Shown here piece by piece: positions 1 to 12,200 of a DNA stretch of 64,000 nt. The notes under the pieces were generated by a model that had not been told where the DNA came from, made no database searches, and saw only the letters and a program-made list of their open reading frames with translations. The translations under genes were made by a program, and so were the position numbers. This stretch comes from Sphagnum magellanicum (lineage: Eukaryota > Streptophyta > Sphagnopsida > Sphagnales > Sphagnaceae). Position 1 is the first letter of the stretch, and the number at the start of each line of letters is the position of its first letter. Location: contig CM038923.1 of assembly GCA_021904315.1 (NCBI GenBank), forward strand, positions 9,864,038 through 9,928,037. Reading direction: 5' to 3'.

Positions 1-164
1 ATTTAATTAATTAATTTCTTCTAATATAAGAATATAAATTATATAATATACAAATCTATGTTATAACAATAATTACTTAGTGCCACTTAGATTTAATAAA
101 CATAATCATTTATAATTATTTATAAAAGTGATTTATTATGGATAACACTAGTACAAAAAACCCT

Positions 165-1110
165 TGAAACTCAATCAATAATTTTTTGAAATAAAATATA
201 AATTTGAGAATCCAAAATTGTAATTTAAAATTCAAATATCAATTTTCAGATCAAATAAGTTTTTTGAAGTTAAATAACAAATTTCAGAATTGAAATGTTA
301 ATTTTCAGATTCAAATAAGAATATTCAAAATTAAAATTTCCGTTTTAAGACTCAATTAATAATTTTCTGAATTGAAATATTAATTTTGAAAACCCAAAAT
401 AATAATTTGGAATTCAAATTTCAACTTTCAAGTCAAATAATTCTTAAAATTTAAATTTTAAACTTCAAAATTCAAATATCAAATTTCAAGTTCAAATAAA
501 AAATATTTAAAATGAAGTTGCCGATTTTTAGATTCAATAAAGTTTTAAAAATTGAAATAATAACTTTTAGATTCGAAAATAATAATTTAGAATTCAAATA
601 TCAATTTTTAGATCAAATAAGTTTTTTGAATTTAAATAACAATTTTCAGAATTGAAATTTTAATTTTCATATTCAAATAAAAATATTCAAAATTGAAATG
701 TCCATTTTAAAACTCAATTACTAATTTTCAGACTTGAAGTATTAATTTTGAGAATCCAAAATAATAATTTGGAATTTAAATTTCAGGTTCGAATGAAATG
801 ATTATTTAAAATTTAAATGAAAAATTTTCAGACCTAAAATATAAATTTTTATATTCACATAAGAATATTCAAAATTAAAATGTCCATTTTTATGATCAAT
901 TAATGATTTTCTGAATCGAAATACTAATTTTTGGATTCAAAAATATTAATTTAAAATTAAAAATAAATTTTTAGATCAAATAAGTCTTTTTGAATTGAAA
1001 TTGAAAATATCATATTCAAATCAAAAATTTCAAATTCAAATAATATTTTAAACAATTGAAATAACAAGTTTCAGATTTTGAATAAAAAAATTCAAAGTTC
1101 AAATATTAAT
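165..1110. repeat. AT-rich nested tandem repeat array
   Basis: Very AT-rich DNA made of short degenerate units of the kind 'aattttcagattcaaata', which alternate with their near-complements. On top of this is a longer period. The block 'agatcaaataag' recurs near 249, 610 and 973 in similar surroundings, a spacing of about 361-363 bp. The array therefore looks like two and a half to three copies of a roughly 362 bp unit that is itself built of short sub-repeats. No coding potential is seen. Confidence 0.7.
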
Positions 1111-4100
1111 TTTGAGATTCATTATATGAACAATATACATATGTATGCCTCATATATATATATATAATTTTAATACATACATTAAAATACACCCTTATGT
1201 CATTGTAGAATACCTTTAGGATGTAACTAATTTCGTGATTATTACGATTAATGGGACATATCAACCTATTAATAAATGAAAATAAATGTAAAATTGATGC
1301 AACCAATAGGATGAAATTTTCTAATAGTTGCATCATAGTTGTGAAAAAGACCAAAATAATTGAAAATTGGTCTTGTAATTATAAATATTCCCAAATCTAG
1401 TCGCAAACGACTACAAGTCGCATGTAGTTATAAATGGAATGGTTACATTTTGGCTGATTTCTACTAGTGTTAGCCTATGTGAAGTAACATATTCTACCCT
1501 AGTTTAACTTATAATAGGTTACCTATTATAGTTTAGCCTAAAATAGACTATAATTAATTATTTTAATATAATATCTAATTGTTGTAATTATAACATTTAA
1601 TTATTTTCATTATAATATTTGGTTATTGTAATTATGATATATCTTTATTGAACAAATGGAAAATTGCCACCTATTTGATGGCCATTGGTTCTTTAAATTA
1701 CCATGTGGTTAAATCCTAACCACCCATCAATGGCACATTTGGTAACATGTGACTATCCCAAATGTAATTATAAATGCAATCATAGATTGGGGTTCCATGT
1801 CATACTAAGGATCATCTATGGTAATGGATGAATTTTTTGGCGTAATCATAAGGTTGCGATTACATTTTCAATTTCATGGCCATGTCATGTCTTTTACGAT
1901 TGACTATCTTATGGCATTTGTTTAAGGCAATTAGACTATTTTTAGTTACATGTGTCCATTATAACTACAAATGAGTCACAAATCTAGTTGTTGATTTTCA
2001 AATTTCGTCTAATGAAAGCATGTTTGAAATTTGAAAACCCAACCAATTTAGAACATATTTTTAATCCATTTTTCTTATACTAAAATTCTTCAAACTTTAT
2101 GTGTAGCTAACCATAAAAGCAATGGAGTGCACTATTGTTTCATAATGAAAATTAAAAAAGTTTTGAACATGGTTTTTCATGTTTATGCCATAAATGTGAC
2201 TATGACTACATGGTGGATATTTTTTTGGCATACTTTACAATGTTTTCACTTAGAAACCATTGCCATCCTTGGGGCAATTAGTATCATTGGGGACTAAAAA
2301 ATGAAGGAAAATGTGCTTAGGCTAATGGATCCATTGCACCAATAATTGGTGTGTTTTGAGATTGACCTACAAAAGAAATCATGGAAAAATAAACACATCA
2401 ACTATAAAGGAACCAATGCCTTTAAATTTGAAACAAATACATTTTAAATTTAGAATGTTAAAAAGTTCAAAAATTATATAATGGAGTCTTAGCAAACTTC
2501 CTATAGTGGGAATTATTGCTAGAATAGTTACAATTTGCATTGAGGTTGTGGATTTAGGAGTTAGTGCCATGATCCCAAGTTCTGCAACCATATTTAAATC
2601 TTTTTAAAGTTTTGTTGCCTTAGTTATCATCCCTTCATCACTAGAACACAATTTGTTTTGGTATGAAAAGGCACAAACTACTACTTGTATGGGTTCTCGT
2701 GGCACCAAGTTGATTTTTTGCATTCTCCAACGTTTTAATTATTGCCACTTCACCTTTGCACCCATCACAAACATAAATTCTTCACATAAGCATGGTTACT
2801 AATGGATTAATCAGATGATTCTTTACAATTCATTTATGTTAGTTATAATTAAGTTTATAATGACCTTTAAACATGTGTGTAATTAAATAATAAAGAAAAC
2901 TACAAAATTGAAACAACATAACCATTCTGAAGACATTCACATACCAACATTAGTTTATGTAGGATGTTTACAAGACTTTTGTAAATTGTGCACATGGACA
3001 TGTTCAATAAACATGATTAACAATATAACTCACCACTTGTCACTACTTTGATTTACAAATAAACATGTATTGCATTGAGTAAACAACTAGACAATAAGGA
3101 TGGTTTCCAAATTGTAAAATGAATTGGGAACACATATTAGTGGTTAGTGGCGGATATGTTGAATGCAATATTCTCCAACCAAAATCGCACATAATTTTTT
3201 TCAAACATGAATAAATTTTATAGGTGTAAACCCTAAACCTTGGGTGAAAACATAGTCAAAGGAACCAAAGGCACTAAGGTAAAAGTCCTTTTCCAAATAC
3301 TACACATGACATGTGTCATTTTTACATTAGTTTAAAATTTGAAATTTTGTATTTCGGACACCCAATTTCACATTGCATGTTATATATAAATATTTTTTGA
3401 CTATAAATTGCTTTTATATCATATATATTATGCATTCATGCCTTCTATGACATAAATATGAACAATTTTTGTTAAGGCCACATTTTCAAAATCCATAATT
3501 TTTAAGGTCAAAAATACATTTGAACCAAATGTGCTCAAAATGGTTAAATAAGCAATTTCCATTCATTCAAGTCATTTTTCCCTTCTAATAATCAATGTTA
3601 AAATCCTCTCCAACTTTTAGAGGAACGGTGCACATTTGGTAGGAAAAAAGGATGTTTGAAAAAAAAACAAAGATTGTCCATTCTCGAGGTTTGAGTGCTT
3701 TGAACATGCAAAAACATTTTTGATATGTGTCAAACTTTGAACATATAAACTTTGCAATTAATGGAAAATATTCCACAAAAAAATATGATAATCCAAACTA
3801 TTATGCTTCCCCTATGATCTTTGAAACATACGAAAATGCAATTTTAAGGAATGTCCACTCACTTGGGTGGCTCCTTTGACTATGTTTTTACCCCCTTTGT
3901 CCCAAAGTTTGAAGTCATAATTTTAAGGTGTTGAAAAAACATGTCCTTCAATAATCCTATGCAATTCAAAAGTATAGTGATATTGGCATCAGAGATCGAC
4001 TTATTAAAATTAGAAAAAGTGGAACCAATTAACATCTACAAATGCCAAACAGTTCAAGTGAGGATCACAACAAGGCCAATAGTCAAGAATAGTTTAACCT

Positions 4101-6899
4101 TTTTTATTACTATTTGGTTCAAAGGGAACATTGTAATAGTCACAATGTATAAGTTCACAAATGTGACAGGAGGAAAACAACAACCTCAAACCCAACACGA
4201 TGAAAATGTGTTGCACCACAAGGTTTGTCCTCCAAGTCAAATGTAATATAGGTTATGGAAACCCAAATGAATAAGACAAATTAGTGTCCTACATCCAACA
4301 TGATGGTTCCATGCCAGAGTCTTTGGAGTAGCAATCACTTCATGAAAGACAATTATTGGCTTAAAGGTTTTGAAACAATTTGGTAACTAAATGCATTTTA
4401 ATAAGTCTCAACAATCATGCCCTTGTCCTCTTTATTGAAACTTGCATAATACAAAACCCTTTCTCATGCCAAATGAAGTGGGGAGTTGCAACCATAATTC
4501 CCAGAAGGAATATTCAATTTCAACAACAATGGGCACCACAAACTTGTAGGCATTGAAGCAATTAAAGGAGCTGCACAATTCTTGGAAATAGTATTTGGTG
4601 TCAACCCTAAACCCTAAAACAAACTTATAGGCATTAATAAAGAAATGAAAAGTTGTAGCCAAAGTTGGTCCTAGGATCATTCAATTTGAATAACCTTAAA
4701 CACAAGTTCTTGTGAATATTGATGGACATTCATGTCCTAAGTTTAACTTTGTCACAGAACTAATTAGAAAAAATCTATACTACCATCATTTAAGTTGGAA
4801 CAAACTTGGTAATGGTAGGTTAAAAAATGCAAGACAAAGTACTTCTTATTCACCATAAAAGGATGAAGAAACGTGCTTCAACTTGTTGATGTTGAAAGAT
4901 TTGTCATTATAACCAATGGCACCGGAGGTACCAAAGGAAAATGCAATGGAGCTAGTAAAGGATCTTTTATCCAACACAAAGGAATTAGTCAACATAACAA
5001 CACAATTGAAGCACCTTGCAAAGAATTAATATGCATGGCAATGCAATTGATGCACCCATGTGATTTTCTTCCAATCCCTAGAAATGAACTTGTCCAATTC
5101 TCCTTTTGATCCTAACAAATGAATTCATGCATCCAAATTTATTTGTTAAGATTGAAGGGGAATTGGATTTCTTCATTCCAAAATACTTGCACCTTATTTG
5201 ATACTTTGCTTCCGCTACCCTTTTCCTTAGGCCTTGGAGAATCTAAAGGTGGTGAATTGGAAAATGAATAGTCATGGGGCTTGTAGGTCCTCCTTGGGCA
5301 TTTCTTGCAACTTGAATCATTATTTTTTAAGAATGAAAACCCTTCCAAAAGTATGTTTTCATTTTGCTATGTCATCAAGTATTCAAAAGATACCTTTTAT
5401 ATGCACATAAATTGTAATTAAATTTTGTAAGTTGGTAATGGATATCGTTAATTATTTTCTAATACATACTTGGCTTGGAATTATTGAATTTCAATTCCTA
5501 AATGTAAAAACCCAATACTTTATTTAGCAAATGTGACAAGTACACAATTTTTGCAAAGTATCAAAAATGTACATTAAAAAAAACAATATACATAATTTTA
5601 AATTCTTAAAAACATGCCCATGTCATATTTCATACAATCATATAATTTTAATTAATTCAATATCCAAAAATTTGATGTACTTTCAAGCTTGCCTTTCATG
5701 AATATTTTATTTTTGCATGTTTAGGACTATTTTTTTAACATACTTTACCATGTTTGAACCCTAATGTCAAACACCTATCTAAAAACCCTCTATCCAACGG
5801 TGATCATCTATTTGCTTAGATTGAAGGATACTTGTTACTTATTTATATAACCCTTTGAGATTACACATGTGCACCCAAAAGCTCTTAGAATTTTGGAATA
5901 TTGTTCCTATGTAGAAATGACCTCCATATGTGTCTTTTGTTATTAAAATTATTCAATTTACACAATTTGAACCTTTTCAAAAGTATGTTTTCATTGCAGC
6001 AAAAAATAACATGCGTAACATATTTATTCTATGTATATAATTTTCATTTTTAATTTTAAACTTTGAATTACATGTTTTAAATAATTATCAAATGAACCAT
6101 ATGCTTGGTTTCATAAATGGTTACTTGTGCAAAAAGAAATGGTTACTTATAGGCAATTGTGACAATAACATAGTTTTGGAAAGCATGTAACAAATAGGTA
6201 TTTTCTAATGTTCATTTAAATCTCTAAACTCAAAAAACATTTCATCCCACATTTGATTGTTTCATATGATTCAAAATTTCAAACTTAATAATCATCTTCT
6301 ACTTTTAAAAGCTTTTATTTACATAATTTTGGTTTTTTGCTTTCAAGGACTACTTTTTTTGGCATACTTTAACATGCTTGGACCCTTTAGCAATTTAGAA
6401 CCATTGAATGCCACGTGGCTGGGTTGGTACATAGAAGAATATTCGATTATGTTAAAGAATATTCATCCATGTCATCATAATATGTTAGAGAATATATTTT
6501 CTAACGTGGACAAAATTTATTTAAAATATTCTTTCATGTTCATGAAACATTGTTCATTACTCATGTTCACTTACTCACGAAACAACATCCCCTTTAACAA
6601 TCTAACCTTCATGTAACAAGGAGGTTTGAATAGTAAAACAACAATTGAAAAGTTCATTTGTTGGTGTAGATGAAGCCTTTTTTTTCAAGGTTGCCACATT
6701 GGAATAACATCATAATTAAAGGAAAAACATTTTCCTTTTATGATGGGGCAACATTACATGAACCATAGAACTAATCTAGTTCTATCTAGTAAGTATTATC
6801 CAATCTTCCAATGGTGGTTAGGTTGGAGGATTTGTTCCAATTTTTGTATTTTTACTTTTCAGGTTCTCCCAAATGACATTTGGAATTCATTAAACTTGC
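1111..6899. other. Gene-poor AT-rich intergenic DNA with repeat scraps
   Basis: I see no convincing gene here. Open frames are short, lack recognisable motifs and do not join across plausible splice sites. A repeated sentence-like block ('ttttttggcatactttaacatg' type, never identical) appears near 2220, 5730 and 6355, so part of this stretch consists of old copies of one dispersed repeat family. A 101-codon frame at 3941-4246 and a 119-codon frame at 6257-6616 were examined and are not recognised. Confidence 0.5.
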
Positions 6900-8011
6900 C
6901 GATATTGTGAAAACAAGAGGATTCAAGATCTTGAAGAATGTCAAGACAAGGTGAATATCAATGTTGGAGCCTTTGAAATGTGTCTTGGCAAAACACAATA
7001 CAATGATTATCAAAATGTCACAAGACAACATTGTAATTTTTCAAGCACGATTGAATTTTAATCTCCTTTGTGATATCAAAACATTGTTGGCATTGTCTTG
7101 TGTGTTGAATTCTTTGATCAAATTTGCCCAACGAAGAGATGTTTTCATTTTAAATCTTGTGGTAATTTAAAAAATTTGCTAAGTAGATTTGTTTTTTATG
7201 TACATTGACTTTATGAGCAACTATCAACATGAGTATTTCCAAGTTTTTGGTGATGTGGTGGAAAATATTTTTACCACAATTACCCAAGATTAGGTAACCG
7301 ATTTCAGCATTGGTACACAAAATTTGGGAATCAATTTTCCAATTCATTGATACTTTCCACATGCCTAGTCACAAGTATCTACTTCACATTTTTTATGCAA
7401 ATTGTTAATGCTAGTTAGTTAATGTGCAATGATGTTTTCATAACATCCATCATGGAATTGAAGTGTTCATGTTCTAATGTAGTAGACATGTTTATCAATA
7501 AATTGGAGAAGTGATTCCCAAATTTTGAATCGATGAATAGTCTAAGCATTATGTTTTCACAATTTTGGATGCATCATGATGTTGATTCATCTTTTTCCCT
7601 GCATTTTGGTGTCATCAAAAAACATTATTGTGAAATAAAGATTGTGAAGCCTTCATTTTAACAAATTACAAAGCCTTTAAATGCCAACATCTTGGACCTA
7701 CAAATATGTATGTTCAAGTTGACTATGAAAATGCAAACACCCAAGGCAATGAATGAACCATTTGACACCAATCCAATGACCAAATTATGATATGTGATTA
7801 ATAGCAATGCCTTGTTAATTCAAGGACTAAGTGGGTATATGAAATTAGTTGAGACAGCCATTGTTTCAGTGCTTGAATCTGTAGAAGATGAACAAACTTT
7901 CTCCATTTTGGCATTCATGAAAGACAATCCATTGGGGCCACACTTGGACACTATTGTTCGCATGTTTGCACAAGAGTCTTTACTCAAGAGACTTTCCCTT
8001 ATGAAGATATA
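6900..8011 (+). mobile_element. hAT-like DNA transposon transposase remnant
   Basis: Broken transposase sequence on the plus strand. The first part (about 6961-7370) reads in pieces as a helical, hAT-like central region, with phrases such as 'QARLNFNLLCDIKTLLALSC', 'IKFAQRRDVFI' and, in a shifted frame, 'FQVFGDVVENIFTTITQD'. The last part (about 7794-8011) contains 'VESVEDEQTFSILAFMKD'-like sequence (exact text LESVEDEQTFSILAFMKDN). This resembles the C-terminal dimerisation block of hAT transposases, where an E-D-E-R-x-F-S-x-L pattern is usual. The frame is interrupted several times and I see no terminal inverted repeats, so it is an old fragment. The family assignment rests on remembered motif patterns and is moderate. 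Confidence 0.55.
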
Positions 8012-9207
8012 ATCACAAGTTGGAAAGATCGAAAGGTATGATTTAGTGCTATAACCTAATTAATTTTGTCCATTTTGTTATTGTTTTTGGATTCTAGCAT
8101 TTTTGTTTCCATCATTAGGATAAGTTTGAGCCTTGGTCCTTGATTACTTGGTGATTATTTAGTTTTTTAACATTTGTGTGCTGGGTGGGATTTTGAGTTA
8201 CATTGGGTAAAGTCTAATATGAGACTTGAGTTCAATTTTCTTTCAATGTTTATAATTTTTGCATGTTTGAACTTGTGGCTTTTATGTTTTGCATGAGTTT
8301 ATGACTTTCATTTGTTTTCAATTACTTTATGAATTTTGCTATTCTCTATGTTGTAGTGTAGCCAATTTCAACTCTTTCAAAATAATCATTGTAGTCACAT
8401 TTTAGATTTATTTGTTAGGTGGATGCTAGTTGAACTTAGGTCATGAAATTTTTTAGGGCCACTTTGGACCCACTTTCATTGAATGACCACTTTGATTGAG
8501 TCAAGATCACCAAAAAAAAGGGTTGCCAAAATTAGAATCGGCAAGTGGCAAAGGAGCCACAATGTGTTCCTACTCCAAATTCACCTCAAAAGCCACTTAG
8601 GCATATTTGAAGGTAACCCTGTTGCCACTCGCCGATATTTTATAATTAAAAAAAAACCTCCTAGTATTTATAAAAAAAGAAAACAGAAAGAAAAAGCCCA
8701 TCAAGACACTTCATCCATCCAAAATGACGAAGCCGTCGGTCTGTGTACAGACTGCAGTTGGGAAGGAGCGGGTGTTCGCGGGGGTTTATGGTGTTTTAGG
8801 GTTACGTCCGATGGGGTTACCGATTTCTCCTGCGCTTTGTCACTATCCTCGCGTCCTTCTTCTTCGTCAGAGATGGCGATAATCGACAACAGCATAGTCG
8901 CAGTGATGTTGAACTTCGCATTTGGAGAACATCGATTCCAACCTTGCCGATTCCATTGACCAATAAAGAACTCGAAGACAAGAAAAAGGACAAGAACAAG
9001 AAGTTTCTCATAACTTTCTTGGTGTGTGTTTGGATCCTCCTGGTCTGTGATCTGTTCCTAAGTATATATATGTATGTCGTGAGGTTTTATGAATGAGCAA
9101 GCAGCCAGCAAGCAAGCAAGCAACGGCGAGTGCTGACTTGAGTCCCGCCGTATTGACGAGACGAAAGAGAGTTGTGTTATTATTGGGAACTCGGGGTCTC
9201 GGTGGCC
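8012..9207. promoter_or_regulatory. Upstream region and probable 5' UTR of VIRILIZER
   Basis: From about 8700 the base composition becomes markedly less AT-rich than the DNA to the left, as expected near a plant gene start. A TATA-like 'tatttataaaaa' lies near 8669. Open frames in both directions at 8483-9011 show no recognisable domain and are probably chance frames in the promoter and leader. The exact transcription start cannot be read from the sequence. Confidence 0.35.
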
Positions 9208-12200
9208 ATGGCGGCGGCGGCTCCCCGTACCACTCTGCTTTTCGCCGATTCCTTCCGGCATGAGCGGCTGTGCCAACATGTTGATGAGGTAAATGTTGTG
9301 AGTCGTCATTTTTTCCTCCAGCAGTTGTTTTGTGATGCTTGGTAGTAATTTCGCTTCGGTTTCAAGAAGACAGTTATTCGCTCAAGCAGTATAGAATCTC
9401 CAACATACGGGAAGCAAAATCTACTCTTTAATTCCATGTGTCAAAATACACAAACGGACTGATCCAAGGACAAGCGATTGATTCTACAATTCTTTTAGGG
9501 TTTTGAGAGAATGGGTTTATATAAGGTTGAAGCTTAAGGTCCTCTGCAAATTCTAGGGTTTTGATTTCAGTCTTTTCTTGGTGTTTTTTTTTTTCAATTG
9601 CTCATGGCTTGTCTGGAAGTGCTCAGGCAGATGATTACAGAGGTTGGCATTGCTCAGAAGTTTGATCTTTCATTGCTTCTTGTCTCTCTCTTACATTGCA
9701 AAAACATTGTGTTTATTTTTTGGAGAAGAAGGGCTGAGTTGAGCAGCAATTGTGGACTCCGTTTTTCTTGCAGGTGCGGTTTATAGAACCAGTGGTGATT
9801 ACTGCATGTGAGGTGGTGGAGCTGCAACAACAGTCTCTTTGCCCTTCTATCTCACTTACAGGGTGAGTTAGGGAGTACACCAGATCTATCTCAGAATACC
9901 TTTTTCTTTGACAAAAATGTGGCTGGGTAAAAAGAAAGAAAATAGGCTTCTGATCGAATCATTTTGGGTGGGGAAGCATAGTGTTGCTGTTAAGAATTTT
10001 GCACCTCACATTGTGTGTATGGACAGTAGTTTAGGTTTACAATGTATGTGTGCAAGCTACCTGCTTGTACACAACTTGGTCTCTGGGCACTATGACTGCA
10101 GAGTCTGTCTGTGTTTGAAGTGCTTTGTAGTATGGTGTGTGAATTTGTTGAACCTTGTGGCTTCAAATTGCAGGTGCAGCAACCCAGAGTCATGTGCAGT
10201 CGAAATCTTTGTGCGCACGGGTGGAGATGCTCGCTTCCAGCCCTTGGGTCCTGCATTTTTGCACTCTCCTGCTGCAACCTCTTTCTTGGATGTCCAGGTG
10301 ATGCATCAAGCAGTGTTCTGGTCTGCACAATCTCATTAACCCACCCACTGAAGAAGTTCAACCAGAACTCTCTGGGTCCATCTTACAAGTGTTGTGTGGG
10401 TCAGGCATCGTGCCACAAACTGGACCATGTGTGCCTATCTCTTTGTCTTAACAATCAGCTTACAAACTGCCTGTTTTTATTTCATGAATGTGCAGGCAGC
10501 TGTCACAGAGCATGTTGTCCTGCGAGGCAGTTACAAATCACTTACACTTGTGATTTATGGTAACCTTGCCAGTGAGCTTTCTTCAGATCACAATCTGGAC
10601 CCTAATGTGTTTTTGTCTGCTGAAGCCGCCTCTCTACAACAGCATCTGCAAGACACTGATACAGAGACTGCAACTGTTCCACAGAGTCTGCATTTGGTGG
10701 TGCCTCCAAGTGCAGAGCAGGTGGACCTACTGAAGCGCTTGCTGCAATGTGTGGATCCCAAGGACACCACCCACCAGCTGGTGCCAGCACTCTTGGCTGC
10801 TGCAGCTGTCTGGCACTTACCCCAGCAGCATGCAGTTAACAGCAGTGCTACATGGTATGCTGCTGCTGCAAAGCCTGGCCTCTCTGATGGCCCTACTGCA
10901 CCTTTGGTTTCTGATGCAAGTTCAGAGCTCGTGGAGCTGCGGGAGTGGGTACAGCAAAGGGAAGATGAGGGCAAGGTGACAACTGGTGACCAAGAAGAGA
11001 ATGTTCTTCTGGACCTTACACTGCACTGGCTACGGGCTGGTCTAGAGCCATCACCAGTGCTTGACTCTCAGTTATCCACTGTATGTTTCACTTACCATAA
11101 CTCTCAGGCAGCAGATGTGATAGCTTATATCAAATCCTAAACCTTTGTATGCACTAGCTCTATGATGTTTTCAAGCTGAGAAATTTGCAACCAGAATCAG
11201 TGCAGAACTGAGACCCTTGTACTCTGAATGTCATGGGCAAGTTTGCTGCCTGTGTTGGTTGTGGCAACACCATTGCCAGAAATCATTTATTCAACATAAT
11301 AGACATAAATTATTGCACTGCAGGTCGAGATGTTGATAGGGGGCCTGGCTGCAGCACAGCTTCTCTGCACAAACTATGCAGATGATGTTTCACTGTTTTT
11401 GGAGGCAGGTGGAATGGGGCTGCTTCTACAGGTAGTGCAGGAAGTGGCTGGGACCTCTGCACTGCTCTTGTTTGCTCTTACTGCCATAGATTGTGCATGC
11501 CGTCATGGGCAGGCATGTGAGGCTCTGGTCTCACAGGGCAAGGAACCACTGCTTGTGCTATTGGAGCAAAAACAACAACCACCAGTGGGGCAACTTCTCA
11601 GGCGTATTCTACGTCGCCTGAGTGTGTACCAGATTGCTACTGCTTTTGAGGTATTTTACTTCTCATGTCCCTCTCTTCTCACATGCTGCTTTAGACTCAG
11701 TTGTATTACATTGTGAATCCCTTCACCCCTGGAAGATGACTCTGACAATGCTTTTGCTCAATGATGCAGTTGACTGTGCAGCAACTGACGAAGGAGTCAT
11801 CATCAAAGAGAATTACTGCTGAGGAGGCTGTGGCTATTGATGAAGTAACAATTTTGCTGACAGAACTCTTGGTGAGCCTTGATTTCATCTGGTGCTGGTG
11901 GGTAAACAGTGGAAAGCTAAGTAGCACCATGATGAAGGAACCTTAATATGTGCATGATGTCCTTAGCTTTTGAGGGAATGTGGGTGAATCAGGGTGCACT
12001 GGGGGTTAAGGGTCTCACAGAGGAGGATGGTGGGGTGTTTCATGATGCTGGTTTTTCCAACATGGGCTTGCTGACCTCATCACTCCCAGGGGGCTCCATC
12101 ACATCCAAGGCCAGTGTGGCATCAGAGGAAATTGATCCGTCAGTGCTGTCCCTACTCCAGGTTTTGCTACACTTTCATTTCACCAGCCATGCAAGCCTAG

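Noticed and set aside
8483-9011. 158-codon plus-strand frame and opposing frames before VIRILIZER
   Set aside because: No recognisable motif, low-complexity Lys and Ser runs, and overlap on both strands. The region is better explained as promoter and leader of VIR.
10588-10974. 128-codon minus-strand frame
   Set aside because: It is the antisense shadow of the large VIR exon 10496-11080.
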